Positions 44,754-55,197 of a DNA stretch of 64,000 nt are shown piece by piece. Made by a program: the position numbers and the translations under genes. Each line of letters begins with the position of its first letter. Positions within the stretch are counted from its first letter, which is position 1. Where the stretch lies: assembly GCA_027625095.1 (NCBI GenBank), contig JAQBXN010000019.1, positions 1 through 64,000 of the forward strand. The letters are read 5' to 3'. Source of the stretch: Planctomycetota bacterium (lineage in GTDB: Bacteria > Planctomycetota > PUPC01 > JACPCR01). The notes under the pieces were generated by a model that was given only the letters and a program-made list of their open reading frames with translations, was not told the DNA's origin and made no database searches.

Positions 44754-46799
44754 CTAATCCTTTACATCCCCTCGCGCGAAAATACTTGCCACGAAGTGGA
44801 GGACATCATTGGCGCATATATCGCAATAACCGAAGTCCTTGATGAGCCTTGATTTGACCACGTCGATTTTTTCTTGGGTTTCCTTGTCGACGACATTGGA
44901 AACCAGGCTGGTAAGTTTGATGGTGTCTTTCTGGTCTTCGAACAGTTTGAGCTCGAGCGCTTTCAGAAGCCGTTCGTTGATTTTGTAATCAAACTTTTTG
45001 CCATCGAGTGAAAGGGCGCCGATATAATTCATTATCTCCCGACGGAAGTCATCCTTCCGTCCTTCTGGAATGTCGATTTTCTCCTCGATGGCGCGCATCA
45101 ACCTCTCATCAGGCTCTTCTTTTGCCCCAGTAAATTTGTTCGCAACTTTTTCTCGCTGAGTGTAGGCACGGATGTTATCCACATAATTTGCGCACAAGCG
45201 GGTGAGGGCGTCATCGTCAGCAGCGATAGCCCGCTGGACTTCGTTCTTAACGATGTTCTCGTATTCCTTTTTCACAACACCGAGCAGTTCACGATAATGC
45301 TCACGACTATTTTCATTCGTAATCAGCGAGTGATGCCGCAGACCTGCGTCAAGTTCATTCATAACGATAAAAGGGTTGACGCAACTTTGTTCACTGTCAT
45401 GTACCAGAGCATTTGAAATTTTGTCCTGGACATAGCGAGGACTTATTCCGTCAAGACCTTCCCGGCTAGCATCTTCCTGAAGTTCTTGAATGCTCTCTTC
45501 GGTGAAACCAGCAAGTGATTTGCCATCGTACAGTTTCAGTTTCTGTAGCAGCGTGAGGTGTGCTTTCTTAGGTTCTTCGAGCCTGGTGAGCACGGACCAC
45601 ATGGCGGCAACTTCGATAGTATGCGGTGCAAGCATCTTTCCCTGCACGCGGCGGTCGTTGTAGTCCTTCAGGTATATTTTGATCTCGTCACTCAGGCGAA
45701 TGTTGTACGGTATGTCGATTTTCACCGTACGGTCTCTGAATGCTTCCATGAGCTCGTTGTTCTGGAGCTTCTTGTACTCTGGCTCATTGGTGTGACCGAT
45801 GATGATTTCATCGATGTCCGTTTGTGCGAATTTTTTCGGCTTAATCTTATGTTCCTGAGAGGCGCCTAGAAGATCGTAAAGGAAAGCTACGTCCAGTTTG
45901 AGGATTTCGATAAACTCAACGATGCCTCTGTTTGCGATATTCAGTTCGCCATCGAAGTTAAAAGCACGAGGATCAGAGTCCGAACCATACTCAGCTATTT
46001 TGCGATAGTTGATATCTCCCGTCAGCTCTGTCGAGTCTTGGTTCTTTTCATCCTTTGGCTGGAAGGTTCCGATGCCTACACGATCTTTTTCAGAGAGTGT
46101 GAGTCGTCGGGTGCGCACATGATTCATTACCTGCTTCCAGTCGCCTTCATACTTTCGAAGGTAGTCACTGAATGTCTTGCGGCAAAATGGGCAGAGATCT
46201 CCTTCTATTTTCAGCTTATAGCTGTCTTTGATTCCCGAATTTATCTCTTCGAGAATTTTCACCCTCACACTCTCCGGGATGAGCTTTAGCGGCTCTTCGT
46301 GCATTGGGCAATCCTGCACCTCTTCGTCATCTCCAATCCATGAGAAGGTATAGAGCGCCCCTTCATCTCTTTTTGAGTATTCTTCCAAACCTTTTTTTAA
46401 GAGACGGACGATCGTGCTTTTTGAACTGCCGACCGGGCCGTGCAGAAGGATGATGCGTTTCTCAGTTCCATAGCCTAGGGACGCAGACTTCAGCGTCATA
46501 ACCAAGCGCAACAACGGTTTTTCCAAACCGAAAATCGCGTCCTTACCATTATCCATCGGGTCCGCAAAGAATTTAAAGCGTGTGAGCTTTTCTTTATTTC
46601 GGGTGAGCTCTTCCGTACCGTAGGCTCGAATCATATCGTAGGCACGCTGGTAGGCATTACGGGCAACCAGGGGTTTGGCATCGACGATGTCAAGGTATTC
46701 CCAGAATGTTCCCGACCAGGCAAGTTGTTTGTATGACTCTTGGTCTATCCCACCCACAAGAAGTGAGAGCAGCCGTTTATTTGTAGTTACAGCTTCCAT
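44754..46799 (-). CDS. prkA: PrkA family serine protein kinase (YeaG-like)
   Basis: A 681-residue protein, ATG 46799 set by AAGGAG 6 bases before it. It has an AAA-like N-terminal module with Walker [12 protein letters not shown] (about residues 120-130) and the PrkA C-terminal kinase-like region. The strand [20 protein letters not shown] and the adjoining [20 protein letters not shown] are conserved in PrkA proteins. It contains CPMHEEP and CPFCRKTF Cys pairs that may bind zinc. Together with YeaH and SpoVR it forms the three-gene stress module. Substrates in this organism are unknown. It ends 26 bp before the YeaH gene. Confidence 0.96.
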   Translation of the reverse strand: MEAVTTNKRLLSLLVGGIDQESYKQLAWSGTFWEYLDIVDAKPLVARNAYQRAYDMIRAYGTEELTRNKEKLTRFKFFADPMDNGKDAIFGLEKPLLRLVMTLKSASLGYGTEKRIILLHGPVGSSKSTIVRLLKKGLEEYSKRDEGALYTFSWIGDDEEVQDCPMHEEPLKLIPESVRVKILEEINSGIKDSYKLKIEGDLCPFCRKTFSDYLRKYEGDWKQVMNHVRTRRLTLSEKDRVGIGTFQPKDEKNQDSTELTGDINYRKIAEYGSDSDPRAFNFDGELNIANRGIVEFIEILKLDVAFLYDLLGASQEHKIKPKKFAQTDIDEIIIGHTNEPEYKKLQNNELMEAFRDRTVKIDIPYNIRLSDEIKIYLKDYNDRRVQGKMLAPHTIEVAAMWSVLTRLEEPKKAHLTLLQKLKLYDGKSLAGFTEESIQELQEDASREGLDGISPRYVQDKISNALVHDSEQSCVNPFIVMNELDAGLRHHSLITNENSREHYRELLGVVKKEYENIVKNEVQRAIAADDDALTRLCANYVDNIRAYTQREKVANKFTGAKEEPDERLMRAIEEKIDIPEGRKDDFRREIMNYIGALSLDGKKFDYKINERLLKALELKLFEDQKDTIKLTSLVSNVVDKETQEKIDVVKSRLIKDFGYCDICANDVLHFVASIFARGDVKD

Positions 46800-47425
46800 T
46801 GTTTTCTCCTTACGATTCAACACCAGACCATTAATCAGAGGATCAATGGCAGTTCGTAAAACATGACTGAAAAGAACAATCAGGGAACTTCTTGGGGCCG
46901 GAATTACGGCCGCGGCAAATGGTGTTTATCCAGGTGAAAATCAATGGCCGATCGAAATTATTGGAAAGAGCGGACACGTGGTCAGCTTGATACAAGGCGC
47001 AAAGTTCAGGCGAGTCACCTGATGGAATACTGGCTAAGCAAGTATGGTACCCGGTGGCAGCTATGCTAAACTAGGAGTGCCGCTTAGCGCGAGATTCGAC
47101 GCTTGGTGTAGAAGTAAAATCCAGGTCTTTCACTGAAGCTCGGCGACTAGCTGTAGAGACAGCATCCTGCGAATTAAAGCCTTGTATTTCAAAGAGCTAC
47201 AGTTGCCAGGGGCGTAGGCGGGGGGCCGAGTTCACACTCAGATTGAACAACATGATTCTATGTACGTTAGGTACCGGATCAATGCCCGGACTTAAAATAA
47301 TCCTGCCATCACGATCCCTGGTGAATCCGAGTTCGTACAGTTTTTGAATGGAATGATTCGGCGTCCGACCAGTTTCGGTTGTCATTGCGGACGCAGTGCA
47401 TCAGCAAATGTATATGCCGATTGGT
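46800..47425. other. Intergenic region between prkA and der
   Basis: About 625 bp. A 62-codon frame on the minus strand (47197-47385, starting MTTETGRTPNHSIQKLYELG) lies 40 bp past the end of der; it has a plausible but unproven protein-like composition and could be a small gene or a remnant (low confidence). The remaining part to 46800 must contain the prkA promoter; I see no clear motif and no RNA gene. Confidence 0.4.
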
Positions 47426-48784
47426 CTATTCGAATTCGTCCAAGAGAACGCCCTGATGCCGCTGCTTATGGTCTTTATGGGCGCTCTTAAGAAAAATATT
47501 GAGCGGTATTTCCGGAAACGGGAATTGTGCGCGCAGACTCCGCTCTACATAACGCAGGTAATTGGCATCAAACAAATTGGGACGGTTGACAAACATGAGG
47601 AAGGTTGGCGGACGAACAGACACTTGCGTGGAGTAATAGACGCGCCCTTGTTTCCCACCTTTATTAGGAGGTGAACGCTGAATGGTTATAGCTTCGATCG
47701 CGCGGTTTAGCTCGCCAGTGCCTACCCGTACTCCAGCTTGTTCGTAGAGATCAAACGCCAAGCGAATAGTCTGTACAAGATTCAGCCGCGTCTTCGCTGA
47801 AATGAAACTCATTGGTGCGTAATCGAACCCCTTCAGTGTCCTCTTAACATATTCAGAGAACTTTTCGACACTCACACCAGATTGGTTCAAATCCCATTTA
47901 TTGAGCGTGACAATGCACGGAGTCTTGGTATCAACTATCTCTTCCGCGAGCTGTCTGTCGAGCCGAGAAATTTCTTCGGTGCAGTCGAACATCAACAGAA
48001 CCACATCTGCACGACGGATGGACCTTCGCGCCCGATCGAAACTGAAGAATTCGATGGAGTCTGCCATCTTGCCCTTCTTTCGGATTCCGGCGGTATCGAT
48101 AACGGTGAGCTTCTTGCCATCGACCTCAACTCTCACATCAATCGCGTCCCTGGTAGTGCCGGCAATCTCGCTCACGATGACGCGGTCTTCTTTGGCAAGA
48201 GCATTTACCAGCGAAGATTTGCCAACATTGCGCTTGCCAACAATGGCCAATTTGATCTCCGTATCATCCACTATTGCATCTGGTGTCTCCGGGAGATGCT
48301 TCATGAGCACGTCAAGAATTTCGTAGCGGCCATATCTCTGCTTAGCCGAACAAAGGATGGGCTCGCCAAAACCCAGACGAAAGATATCGCCCACCTTTAT
48401 CTCCTCTGATCTTGAGTCACATTTGTTTGCCACCAGCAGTACAGGCAACTGGATTTTTCTCAGGCGCTGCGCTACCAATTCGTCGAGCGGAGTCACCCCC
48501 ATTTTGATATCCACCACGAACAACAGCACGTCCGCCAGCGCCAATGCGGCACTGATTTGGCTCTCCACTTCTTTACTAAGGCCCATGGAGTCTTCGATCC
48601 CCATTCCACCTGTATCCAACATTTCGCAGGTCTTTCCCTCATAGGAAAAAGTTGCGCTGATGCGGTCTCGCGTCACTCCAGCGGTCGGCTCTTCGATGGC
48701 GATACGCTGCCGGACAAGCATGTTGAACAAGGTTGATTTTCCAACATTAGGGCGCCCAACGATGGCGACGGTAGGGAGTTTCAT
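47426..48784 (-). CDS. der: Ribosome-assembly GTPase Der (EngA)
   Basis: A 452-residue double GTPase. First G domain: GRPNVGKSTLFN, LDTGGMG and NKCD; second: GKRNVGKSSLVN, DTAGIRKKGKM and NKWD, followed by the KH-like C-terminal domain (VSVRPPTFLMFVNRPNLFDA). The tandem G domains and length are unique to Der, which acts in 50S subunit maturation. The last residues are encoded next to HKDHKQRHQGVLLDEFE. Both G1 loops are intact. Minus strand, start ATG 48784; AACTCCC upstream. Confidence 0.97.
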   Translation of the reverse strand: MKLPTVAIVGRPNVGKSTLFNMLVRQRIAIEEPTAGVTRDRISATFSYEGKTCEMLDTGGMGIEDSMGLSKEVESQISAALALADVLLFVVDIKMGVTPLDELVAQRLRKIQLPVLLVANKCDSRSEEIKVGDIFRLGFGEPILCSAKQRYGRYEILDVLMKHLPETPDAIVDDTEIKLAIVGKRNVGKSSLVNALAKEDRVIVSEIAGTTRDAIDVRVEVDGKKLTVIDTAGIRKKGKMADSIEFFSFDRARRSIRRADVVLLMFDCTEEISRLDRQLAEEIVDTKTPCIVTLNKWDLNQSGVSVEKFSEYVKRTLKGFDYAPMSFISAKTRLNLVQTIRLAFDLYEQAGVRVGTGELNRAIEAITIQRSPPNKGGKQGRVYYSTQVSVRPPTFLMFVNRPNLFDANYLRYVERSLRAQFPFPEIPLNIFLKSAHKDHKQRHQGVLLDEFE

Positions 48785-48892
48785 GACTTAATCTGCTGGT
48801 GGACTGAAGGTTCGTGATACTGTCTTATATTCTCCAAACTGCCAGCAGTTGTTAAGAGTGACAGAAAGTCCGTTTCAATTAAAAATGAGTGC

Positions 48893-51604
48893 CTACCTCC
48901 ACTTCGCCGTTCTTACCACATCTTCTCCAGACTTTTGTTCCGACATGCCGCCGAGCCTTGCCTTGACCAAGTGTTTACGTCCCTCTGAAGTGCGAGTGTA
49001 AATGAGTTTGCTGTCCCCGACCTTTCGCTGCCAGAGTGAAAAGAAATGCTCGGCGATTTCCCTTTTCTGACCCAGTAGTCTCGGAACGGCATTGTAGGCC
49101 AGCCCTTTCCACATGAATCGCCTCCAGGCGATGAGATAGCGTGGGTTTTCGACAGGTTTAATGACCTCCTCAAGCACGTCGAGGAACAATGATTTCTCGA
49201 ATGCGGTTCCACCGCTCAGGGAACATCGAAGAGTACCCAAACCGTCCGAATGTGTTTTGACCTGCAGCATTCCTTTCTTCAGCTTAAGGATTTTAAAATC
49301 CAGCAGAGATTGGAGAATGGTCTGACCGATCTGGTGCAAAGTTGCGGCATCAATGCCCATGCTAGAGGCACGCCATAAGGTAGGCACCCAGCGAGGTATT
49401 CGTGGAAGTCCGTACCCCATGGCCAGTACGACCAGCAAAAAGCCGAACGGTGTCATGCTTGCCACAACGGCTGCACCAGCCAGGGCGGCGGTAAAAGCGG
49501 AAACGCCGGCGATGGCGCCCTGGGTACGCCTTAGGAAAAGGGAGCCGGGGACGCGCCCTGATGGGGCCTGGACCTCTTCAATCATGACGGTCGCGCTGCC
49601 TTTCCCCAGCGCTTCAAACCAGTCCTGTCGAAGCTTGTCCCTCTTGACTGCCCTGTCGATCATTCCTTCATTCAGCGAGACGATTTTCTCTTCACTGTAA
49701 GGCGGGGCTGAAATGGACAAACGGTGAATGCCGCTCTCGATAGTCTGATTCTTAAAGGACACGCCAACGAATCCTTTGAAACGCCGAGTGAGGGTTTCAA
49801 AATCCGAGCCCGTTTTATCTTGTTCGGGCGGCAGGCAGACCAGATGCCAGATATTGGCAGCCTTTTCATTATCCGCCTGGTCGGTTCGGATGGCGCGGCC
49901 GCGCATTTGATTTGAGAGAACGTATGAGCCTACGTATGTGGCCAGGATAAGGGTGTTGATGGCCGGGGCGTCCCAACCTTCTCCGAGCAGAGACTTGGTG
50001 CCAACGAGCACGTGGATGTGCCCTTCTGTAAAAAGTTGGGTAATGAGCCGCACCAACAGTTGTCGAGACTGGCCCGATGCCTCAACTTGCAGGTAGTTGC
50101 CGTCGTACTCGAGGGGAGAAGGCCGCAATGACTTGGTATCGATTCCCATCTGATAGGCGGCGGCATCGAGAACGGTTCGGATGGAGTCAGGAACGACAAC
50201 CAGAGTGCCACAAAGGATGCCTATGTTTACATTCGCCGAATACTCGCGACGCAGTATTTCGAAAATTGGGACGACCCCGATCTTTGTCAGTTGCTTCTCG
50301 TCTTCCCCGAACTTTGGCATCTCTGCCTTACAAATGAAATCGGCCAGAACGACGAGGCGGAGTCGCGAGCCCATAGCCTTGTGTTCCAACCTGACGATTT
50401 CGACAATGCTGCCGAGCTTGCCCAGACTTGAAGGGAGAGTCTTCGCTATCTTCTCTGGTGAGAGCAGCCGCACCTTCTTCCTATCGATAGCGCCCATTCG
50501 GGACAAGCGCCTCTGGAATTCCTTCAGTTTGTTTTCGATCTTCTCGAAATTATCGCGATCATTGAACAGCACTCCGGTGAAAAGAATTTCGAGCCATTCG
50601 AAAGTGAGTATCGGGATCAATTCCTCCTCAACACCGAGCACTTCGAGAGCTTCTTTTGGGAAATCCCAGTCCAGGTGATTCAGAAAGACAATAAGGCTGG
50701 AAAAATATGCTGGGTCATCCAGGATGCTCTGAATGTGTTCTTCCGGATACTGCATCCACGGATGTTCGCTCAACGCATCCGGAAAATCAGGCTCTATAGT
50801 GGTGATGTCTTCAAAGAATGACTTCGCTGCCAGGCGAAATTCGCGTATGGGCTCGAATTCGGCTTCGGTTGGGTGAGAGAAATAAACATAGTCCTGATGC
50901 GGGCAGAGATTATCCTCAAGAATGAGCTCGGGAACCGAGATCTCCGTATCCACTGGACCGCAAAATTCTTTGTAACGTTGCCACTCGTTGTAAGAGACAT
51001 CGTAAGGAGGCGTAGCGGTAAGAGCGACTACGACGGCGTTTTCGAGTTCATCCTTGACCGCGGTAAGCGTCTTCCACCATTCATTTTTCAGGTGGTGCGC
51101 CTCGTCGACAACAATGGTCTGGACCTTCCTTTTCTTGAGGACTTCGCAGATGTCCACTCTCTTGGATGAAGAGCGCATCGAATCAGCGTTCCTCTGATGA
51201 CGGGTTTCAGACTCTGGGGAATCTTCCTCCTCCTCCTCACCATCCTCCTCTAAATCAGGTAGACTTGTGTAGGCAGTATGCAGGCCTTGATAGGTTGCGA
51301 CTGTCAAGAATCCAGGATTTCGAATGTCCGTGGAAATCCAGTCCGGACGGTTGCCATCCTCGACGTAAAGGTCAACAAAACGATCAACCCACTGATTGCG
51401 AATGGTGATCGTAGGGGCGAGAACCAGGGTTGGCTGATTGAGCCGGCAGACGACCTCCAAACCAAGCACTGTCTTGCCCGAGCCTGGCGGAGCGATGACA
51501 TGGAGTTTGTCGTTTTCAAGATGAGTCTCCAGTTCTTCGAGCACCCGCTGCTGGTACGGCCGCCACTGTAGTTTGAATCGGACGTTGTAAGGAAAGGAGT
51601 CCAT
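48893..51604 (-). CDS. DEAD/DEAH-box helicase with C-terminal hydrophobic hairpin
   Basis: A 903-residue SF2 helicase. Motif I APPGSGKTVLG, motif Ia LAPTITIRNQW, motif II VVDEAHHLKNEWW, motif III ALTATPPYD, and later GTKSLLGEGWDAPA and QMRGRAIRTD (motif VI). Two RecA domains are split by a long insertion at about 250-430. Unusual is the segment near 720-755 (AFTAALAGAAVVASMTPFGF, LLVVLAMGYGLP), which looks like a membrane hairpin. Behind it lies an unassigned C-terminal domain. ATG 51604 is two bases after the TGA of the acidic-protein gene, so the genes are coupled. It could act on nucleic acid at the membrane; target unknown. Confidence 0.88.
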   Translation of the reverse strand: MDSFPYNVRFKLQWRPYQQRVLEELETHLENDKLHVIAPPGSGKTVLGLEVVCRLNQPTLVLAPTITIRNQWVDRFVDLYVEDGNRPDWISTDIRNPGFLTVATYQGLHTAYTSLPDLEEDGEEEEEDSPESETRHQRNADSMRSSSKRVDICEVLKKRKVQTIVVDEAHHLKNEWWKTLTAVKDELENAVVVALTATPPYDVSYNEWQRYKEFCGPVDTEISVPELILEDNLCPHQDYVYFSHPTEAEFEPIREFRLAAKSFFEDITTIEPDFPDALSEHPWMQYPEEHIQSILDDPAYFSSLIVFLNHLDWDFPKEALEVLGVEEELIPILTFEWLEILFTGVLFNDRDNFEKIENKLKEFQRRLSRMGAIDRKKVRLLSPEKIAKTLPSSLGKLGSIVEIVRLEHKAMGSRLRLVVLADFICKAEMPKFGEDEKQLTKIGVVPIFEILRREYSANVNIGILCGTLVVVPDSIRTVLDAAAYQMGIDTKSLRPSPLEYDGNYLQVEASGQSRQLLVRLITQLFTEGHIHVLVGTKSLLGEGWDAPAINTLILATYVGSYVLSNQMRGRAIRTDQADNEKAANIWHLVCLPPEQDKTGSDFETLTRRFKGFVGVSFKNQTIESGIHRLSISAPPYSEEKIVSLNEGMIDRAVKRDKLRQDWFEALGKGSATVMIEEVQAPSGRVPGSLFLRRTQGAIAGVSAFTAALAGAAVVASMTPFGFLLVVLAMGYGLPRIPRWVPTLWRASSMGIDAATLHQIGQTILQSLLDFKILKLKKGMLQVKTHSDGLGTLRCSLSGGTAFEKSLFLDVLEEVIKPVENPRYLIAWRRFMWKGLAYNAVPRLLGQKREIAEHFFSLWQRKVGDSKLIYTRTSEGRKHLVKARLGGMSEQKSGEDVVRTAKWR

Positions 51605-51606
51605 AC

Positions 51607-52461
51607 TCAAAACGGAACGTCGTCATCAGTCCATTTGTTCTCACCATCGTCATCCGTCCATTCGTCACCGTCCCAATGCTCTTCGTCCCACTCTTCGTCG
51701 GGATAGTTCGCGTCAAACTCCTCAGCATCGGCGAGCATTGCGAAGAGAGAGTCCTCAATCATTTCCAGGGCGTCGAGCCGCTCCTCTTTGTCCTTGACCA
51801 TCTTTTCCACATCCTGGGGTATATGGCTGTGTTTGATAAGGCTTTTTACAAAGATGAACTGAACCATCGGGTTGGCCAGACTGGGCATGCTGTTGAATGA
51901 AGTCATGGCTGTCTTGGCCAAATCCTTATCCCCCTCATCTGCCGTCTGCGCGTATTCATAGAGGGCATCGTAGAGCTCGTCTGGGAGGTCTTCTGAGACG
52001 GCCTGTCGGTAGTGTTCAAACAAGATGTCGCCAAGTTCGACACGCTCATCTTCAAGAGATTCATCGAGGAGTATGTCAGCGGCTGTGAGGCCCGCCCTGG
52101 GCCGAATTTCTGTGATCAGCCACTGCTCCCATTCCTCCAGGCAGGGGGCGACTTCGTCGGCCGACAGCCAGAATTTCTTGAATGCGGGTTCGTTCAGAAT
52201 ATCGGAAGCGGAAATCAGATCGTGCAGCATGTCCGAACCCAGTAGACCGTCGATCATTGCCTCGAAAAACTCATCGAAGCTGTCAAGCTGAAACTGCCCA
52301 GTTTCGGGATCATAAAATTGTTCCATCGCGTCCATCATTGATTCCAGAAATTCTTTATCAATGCCTTGAACACGTAGTTCCTGGACCACGCGCAGGTAAT
52401 GTTTCTTAGCCTCTTCGCTCCAATGTTCGGGCAGTTGCAGTTCTTCTGATTCGTCTGCCAT
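51607..52461 (-). CDS. Acidic hypothetical protein of MoxR-VWA operon
   Basis: A 284-residue strongly acidic protein. The N-terminal part is helical (LPEHWSEEAKKHYLRVVQEL) with many Glu and Asp residues. It ends with an Asp/Trp/Glu-rich stretch (YPDEEWDEEHWDGDEWTDDD), reminiscent of nucleic-acid mimics. There is no recognised family or signal peptide. Its ATG shares one base with the TGA of the VWA gene, and its stop directly precedes the helicase start. A role as adaptor between the ATPase/VWA pair and the helicase is suggested by the coupling only. Confidence 0.8.
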   Translation of the reverse strand: MADESEELQLPEHWSEEAKKHYLRVVQELRVQGIDKEFLESMMDAMEQFYDPETGQFQLDSFDEFFEAMIDGLLGSDMLHDLISASDILNEPAFKKFWLSADEVAPCLEEWEQWLITEIRPRAGLTAADILLDESLEDERVELGDILFEHYRQAVSEDLPDELYDALYEYAQTADEGDKDLAKTAMTSFNSMPSLANPMVQFIFVKSLIKHSHIPQDVEKMVKDKEERLDALEMIEDSLFAMLADAEEFDANYPDEEWDEEHWDGDEWTDDDGENKWTDDDVPF

Positions 52462-53582
52462 CAGATCATTTTCTTTCTGCGTTGAACATAGTCATCAAGG
52501 ACTAATCTTCCGAGTTCATCAGCGCTCGGGTAAAAGGCCCGCCCCTTATTGAGCCGGGTCATCTGGTCAACAAAATTCTTCAGGCCGAAATAATACCAAT
52601 CATCAATCAGCATGAAGGTGTTGATGATAATGCCTGCCGCAGTGCAAGCCTTCACCTCTTTGAGGGTCTGCTGGGCCGTACGGTCTGCTGGAGGGTAAAT
52701 CAGATTGAGGATGTTGTTTTCCCAATGAGCAGTTGGTTCGCCATCCGAAATCATGATTATCTGCTTATTGGCCGTTGAGTCCTTACTCAGTAAACGCCTG
52801 GCGATACTCAGACCGGCTTGAATGTTAGTGAAATGCAGCGGCAGGCGGCTTTTGTGTGCGTAAAAATCTTCTCGCTTGATGCGCAGAAAAACTTGTGGGT
52901 CGTAGATGCTCACGGGCTTTGGCATCAGATAGGGAAGCTGAGTGAGCTTGAGCTGTTCTGCCGCGGAATAGAAGACGACAAAGTAGAGCCTGTCTTGGGG
53001 AAAGTAGCTCTGAATCAAACTTTGAAGAGCCAGCGCTACCTTCTTGCACATCAGGTATTTGCCATAACGCCCCATTGACCCGCTCAGGTCTATCATTAAG
53101 ACGGAGGAACAGGATGCCTGTGCCTCGGACTCAAATATCTGAAAATCTTCTTCTTCAATACCGATGGGCAGTTTGGGGCCGCCGCGTTTAAGTGCGCTCT
53201 GAAGAGTGCCGAACATGTCGATGTTGGAGAGCGGGTCTCCGAATTCGTACTGGCGTGTCTCATCCGTTCGCTCGTGGCTTCGACCTTTTTCATCGACCGG
53301 GTGTGAGCCCTTGTTCTCGGACTTAAGCTTGCTGAATATCTCCAGCAGCGCCCGCTCCTCCATTCGTTTGAGGCCCTTGCTGGAGATGATCGTCTTTCCC
53401 TGCGACTCTCGAAGAAATCCTTCCTCCTCGAGTTCGGACAAATCGACATCGTAGTGTTTGAGGATCTCATCTATGTCCATACCAGTGGACATGATGAATT
53501 CCGCGAGCTTGTCGAAAAACTCGTTACTCTTGTGGATCTCGAATTCCTGAGAACCATCCCACTCTGTATAACGCCATTTCAT
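52461..53582 (-). CDS. VWA domain protein, MoxR-associated
   Basis: A 373-residue protein with a C-terminal von Willebrand factor A domain. MIDAS: VLMIDLSGSMGRYGKYLM, a Ser/Thr site near LPLHFTNIQAGLSIAR and MISDGEPTAHW with the Asp. The N-terminal 150 residues are charged and may contact the AAA partner. The gene overlaps moxR-like gene by four bases (ATGA) and shares its end with the next. Such VWA proteins with MoxR ATPases form chaperone-like complexes that load metal or remodel targets. The domain is complete here. Confidence 0.93.
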   Translation of the reverse strand: MKWRYTEWDGSQEFEIHKSNEFFDKLAEFIMSTGMDIDEILKHYDVDLSELEEEGFLRESQGKTIISSKGLKRMEERALLEIFSKLKSENKGSHPVDEKGRSHERTDETRQYEFGDPLSNIDMFGTLQSALKRGGPKLPIGIEEEDFQIFESEAQASCSSVLMIDLSGSMGRYGKYLMCKKVALALQSLIQSYFPQDRLYFVVFYSAAEQLKLTQLPYLMPKPVSIYDPQVFLRIKREDFYAHKSRLPLHFTNIQAGLSIARRLLSKDSTANKQIIMISDGEPTAHWENNILNLIYPPADRTAQQTLKEVKACTAAGIIINTFMLIDDWYYFGLKNFVDQMTRLNKGRAFYPSADELGRLVLDDYVQRRKKMI

Positions 53583-54985
53583 AATTCGTAAACGGCCTTC
53601 CCGTACGTGACGTTTTTGTTGAGACGTTTGTTTACGTGCAAACCCTCCAGGACAAACTCAACGGCCGAGGCGAGATGCTGCGGGCTCTTGGATAAGCTCA
53701 GATTCGCCATCATCTCCTGCACCATTGCATCGAGATAGCGTTCCTTCTCGCAGAGGTGCACGTAATCTCTGGCCTGCATCTCTTCAGAAACCTCGATGCC
53801 GATAGCGGCGACGACTTCGATTTCGGTCTCAAAGCGGGTGATATCAAAATACTGACTGAAGACCTCTTTCACTGCCCGGGCCATGATGATTCTGAGAACT
53901 TCATCTTCGGCCGCACCTTCGACGTTCACCTCAAGTTCTATCTTTCCACGCGACGATGCAACCACGTGCCTTAAATCGCTGATGCGTGCCACAGCGTGGT
54001 CTTCACCAAGCAGAAGAGCGCGACGCTCCACGCTGCTGAAAAGGTTCTCCATGTTCGAGATCGACATCCGTACGCTTACGCCGGATGCCTGGTTCACATC
54101 ATCACTGATACGGCCCTGTCGGGCGATCTCTTCGACGACTTCTCTCAGGTAGTAGGGAACTTCGATGGTGGGACCGGTGGCCCTGTCGAGCCAGGCGTTC
54201 TCTTCGACGATGCGAATGCCTTCTTCTCGACTCCGCGGGTAATGGGTCAAAACAACCGAGCCGATGCGATCTTTAAGAGGCGTGACGATGCGACCGCGGT
54301 TGGTGTAATCCTCAGGGTTGGCGGAAAAGACCATGAGAACATCCAGTGGCATGCGAATGTTGTAGCCGCGGACCTGAATGTCGCGTTCCTCGAGAATATT
54401 GAACAGGCCGACCTGAATTTTGGGCGAGAGGTCCGGGAGTTCGTTAATGGCAAAGATGCCACGATTACAGCGTGGGATGAGGCCAAAATGCATCGTCAAT
54501 TCGTCCGCCAGGTGACGGCCCTCCGCGACTTTTATAAGGTCCGTTTCCCCAATGAGATCAGCAATGGTCACGTCGGGGGTAGCGAGTTTCTCTCCATACC
54601 GGCGGTCTCTCTGAATCCATTCGATCTGTGTCTTGTCCCCGTGTTCAGCGATCAGATTTCTGGCGAATTTGCTGCTTGGCTCATACGGGTGATCGTGAAT
54701 CTCACTGCCTTTGATGGCCGGCATCTCTTCGTCGAGCAAATATACGAGTGAACGAATCATCCGCGACTTTGCCTGGCCCCGAAGGCCGAGGAACAGGATG
54801 TCGTGCCGGGACAGCAGTGCGTTCTCGATCTGCGGAATGACGGTCTCTTCATAACCGATGATTCCAGGAAAAAGGTCTTCCTTGTTCCTGAGCCGGGTAA
54901 GCAGGTTCTTGCGGACTTCGTCTTTTACCGGAAGCGACTGCCAACCACTGCTTTTGAGTTCCCCAATCGTCGAAGGTTTAGACAT
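53579..54985 (-). CDS. MoxR-family AAA+ ATPase
   Basis: A 468-residue MoxR/ChlI-type AAA+ ATPase. ATG 54985 is favoured over 55117, as it leaves the typical N-terminus SKPSTIGELKSSGW. Walker A is LGLRGQAKSRMIRSL, a GxxGxxKS variant; Walker B reads GIFAINELPDLSPKIQVGLF, with Asn-Glu in place of the usual Asp-Glu, which may slow hydrolysis or be compensated by neighbours. The sensor/arginine region is VFSANPEDYTNRGRIVTPLKDR. It is the first of four coupled genes. AAA+ ATPases of this type act with a VWA partner as chaperones. Confidence 0.92.
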   Translation of the reverse strand: MSKPSTIGELKSSGWQSLPVKDEVRKNLLTRLRNKEDLFPGIIGYEETVIPQIENALLSRHDILFLGLRGQAKSRMIRSLVYLLDEEMPAIKGSEIHDHPYEPSSKFARNLIAEHGDKTQIEWIQRDRRYGEKLATPDVTIADLIGETDLIKVAEGRHLADELTMHFGLIPRCNRGIFAINELPDLSPKIQVGLFNILEERDIQVRGYNIRMPLDVLMVFSANPEDYTNRGRIVTPLKDRIGSVVLTHYPRSREEGIRIVEENAWLDRATGPTIEVPYYLREVVEEIARQGRISDDVNQASGVSVRMSISNMENLFSSVERRALLLGEDHAVARISDLRHVVASSRGKIELEVNVEGAAEDEVLRIIMARAVKEVFSQYFDITRFETEIEVVAAIGIEVSEEMQARDYVHLCEKERYLDAMVQEMMANLSLSKSPQHLASAVEFVLEGLHVNKRLNKNVTYGKAVYEL

Positions 54986-55197
54986 TGAATGGCTCGTGGC
55001 GTGTTTTAATTGTTTGTCGGGATGCACTGAGTATAGCAAAGCTCGATGAAGAGTGTGCTCATTCAGGTCATCGATACAGGATTCAAGTCCTAAGAATCTG
55101 GCCCGCATTTCATACAAAAGCTTCAGAATGAGACGCGTGGTAACAGGCTAGTAACAGCGTGTCGAGGCACAGTCATTGATGCCTGAAGTTTGCCTCC

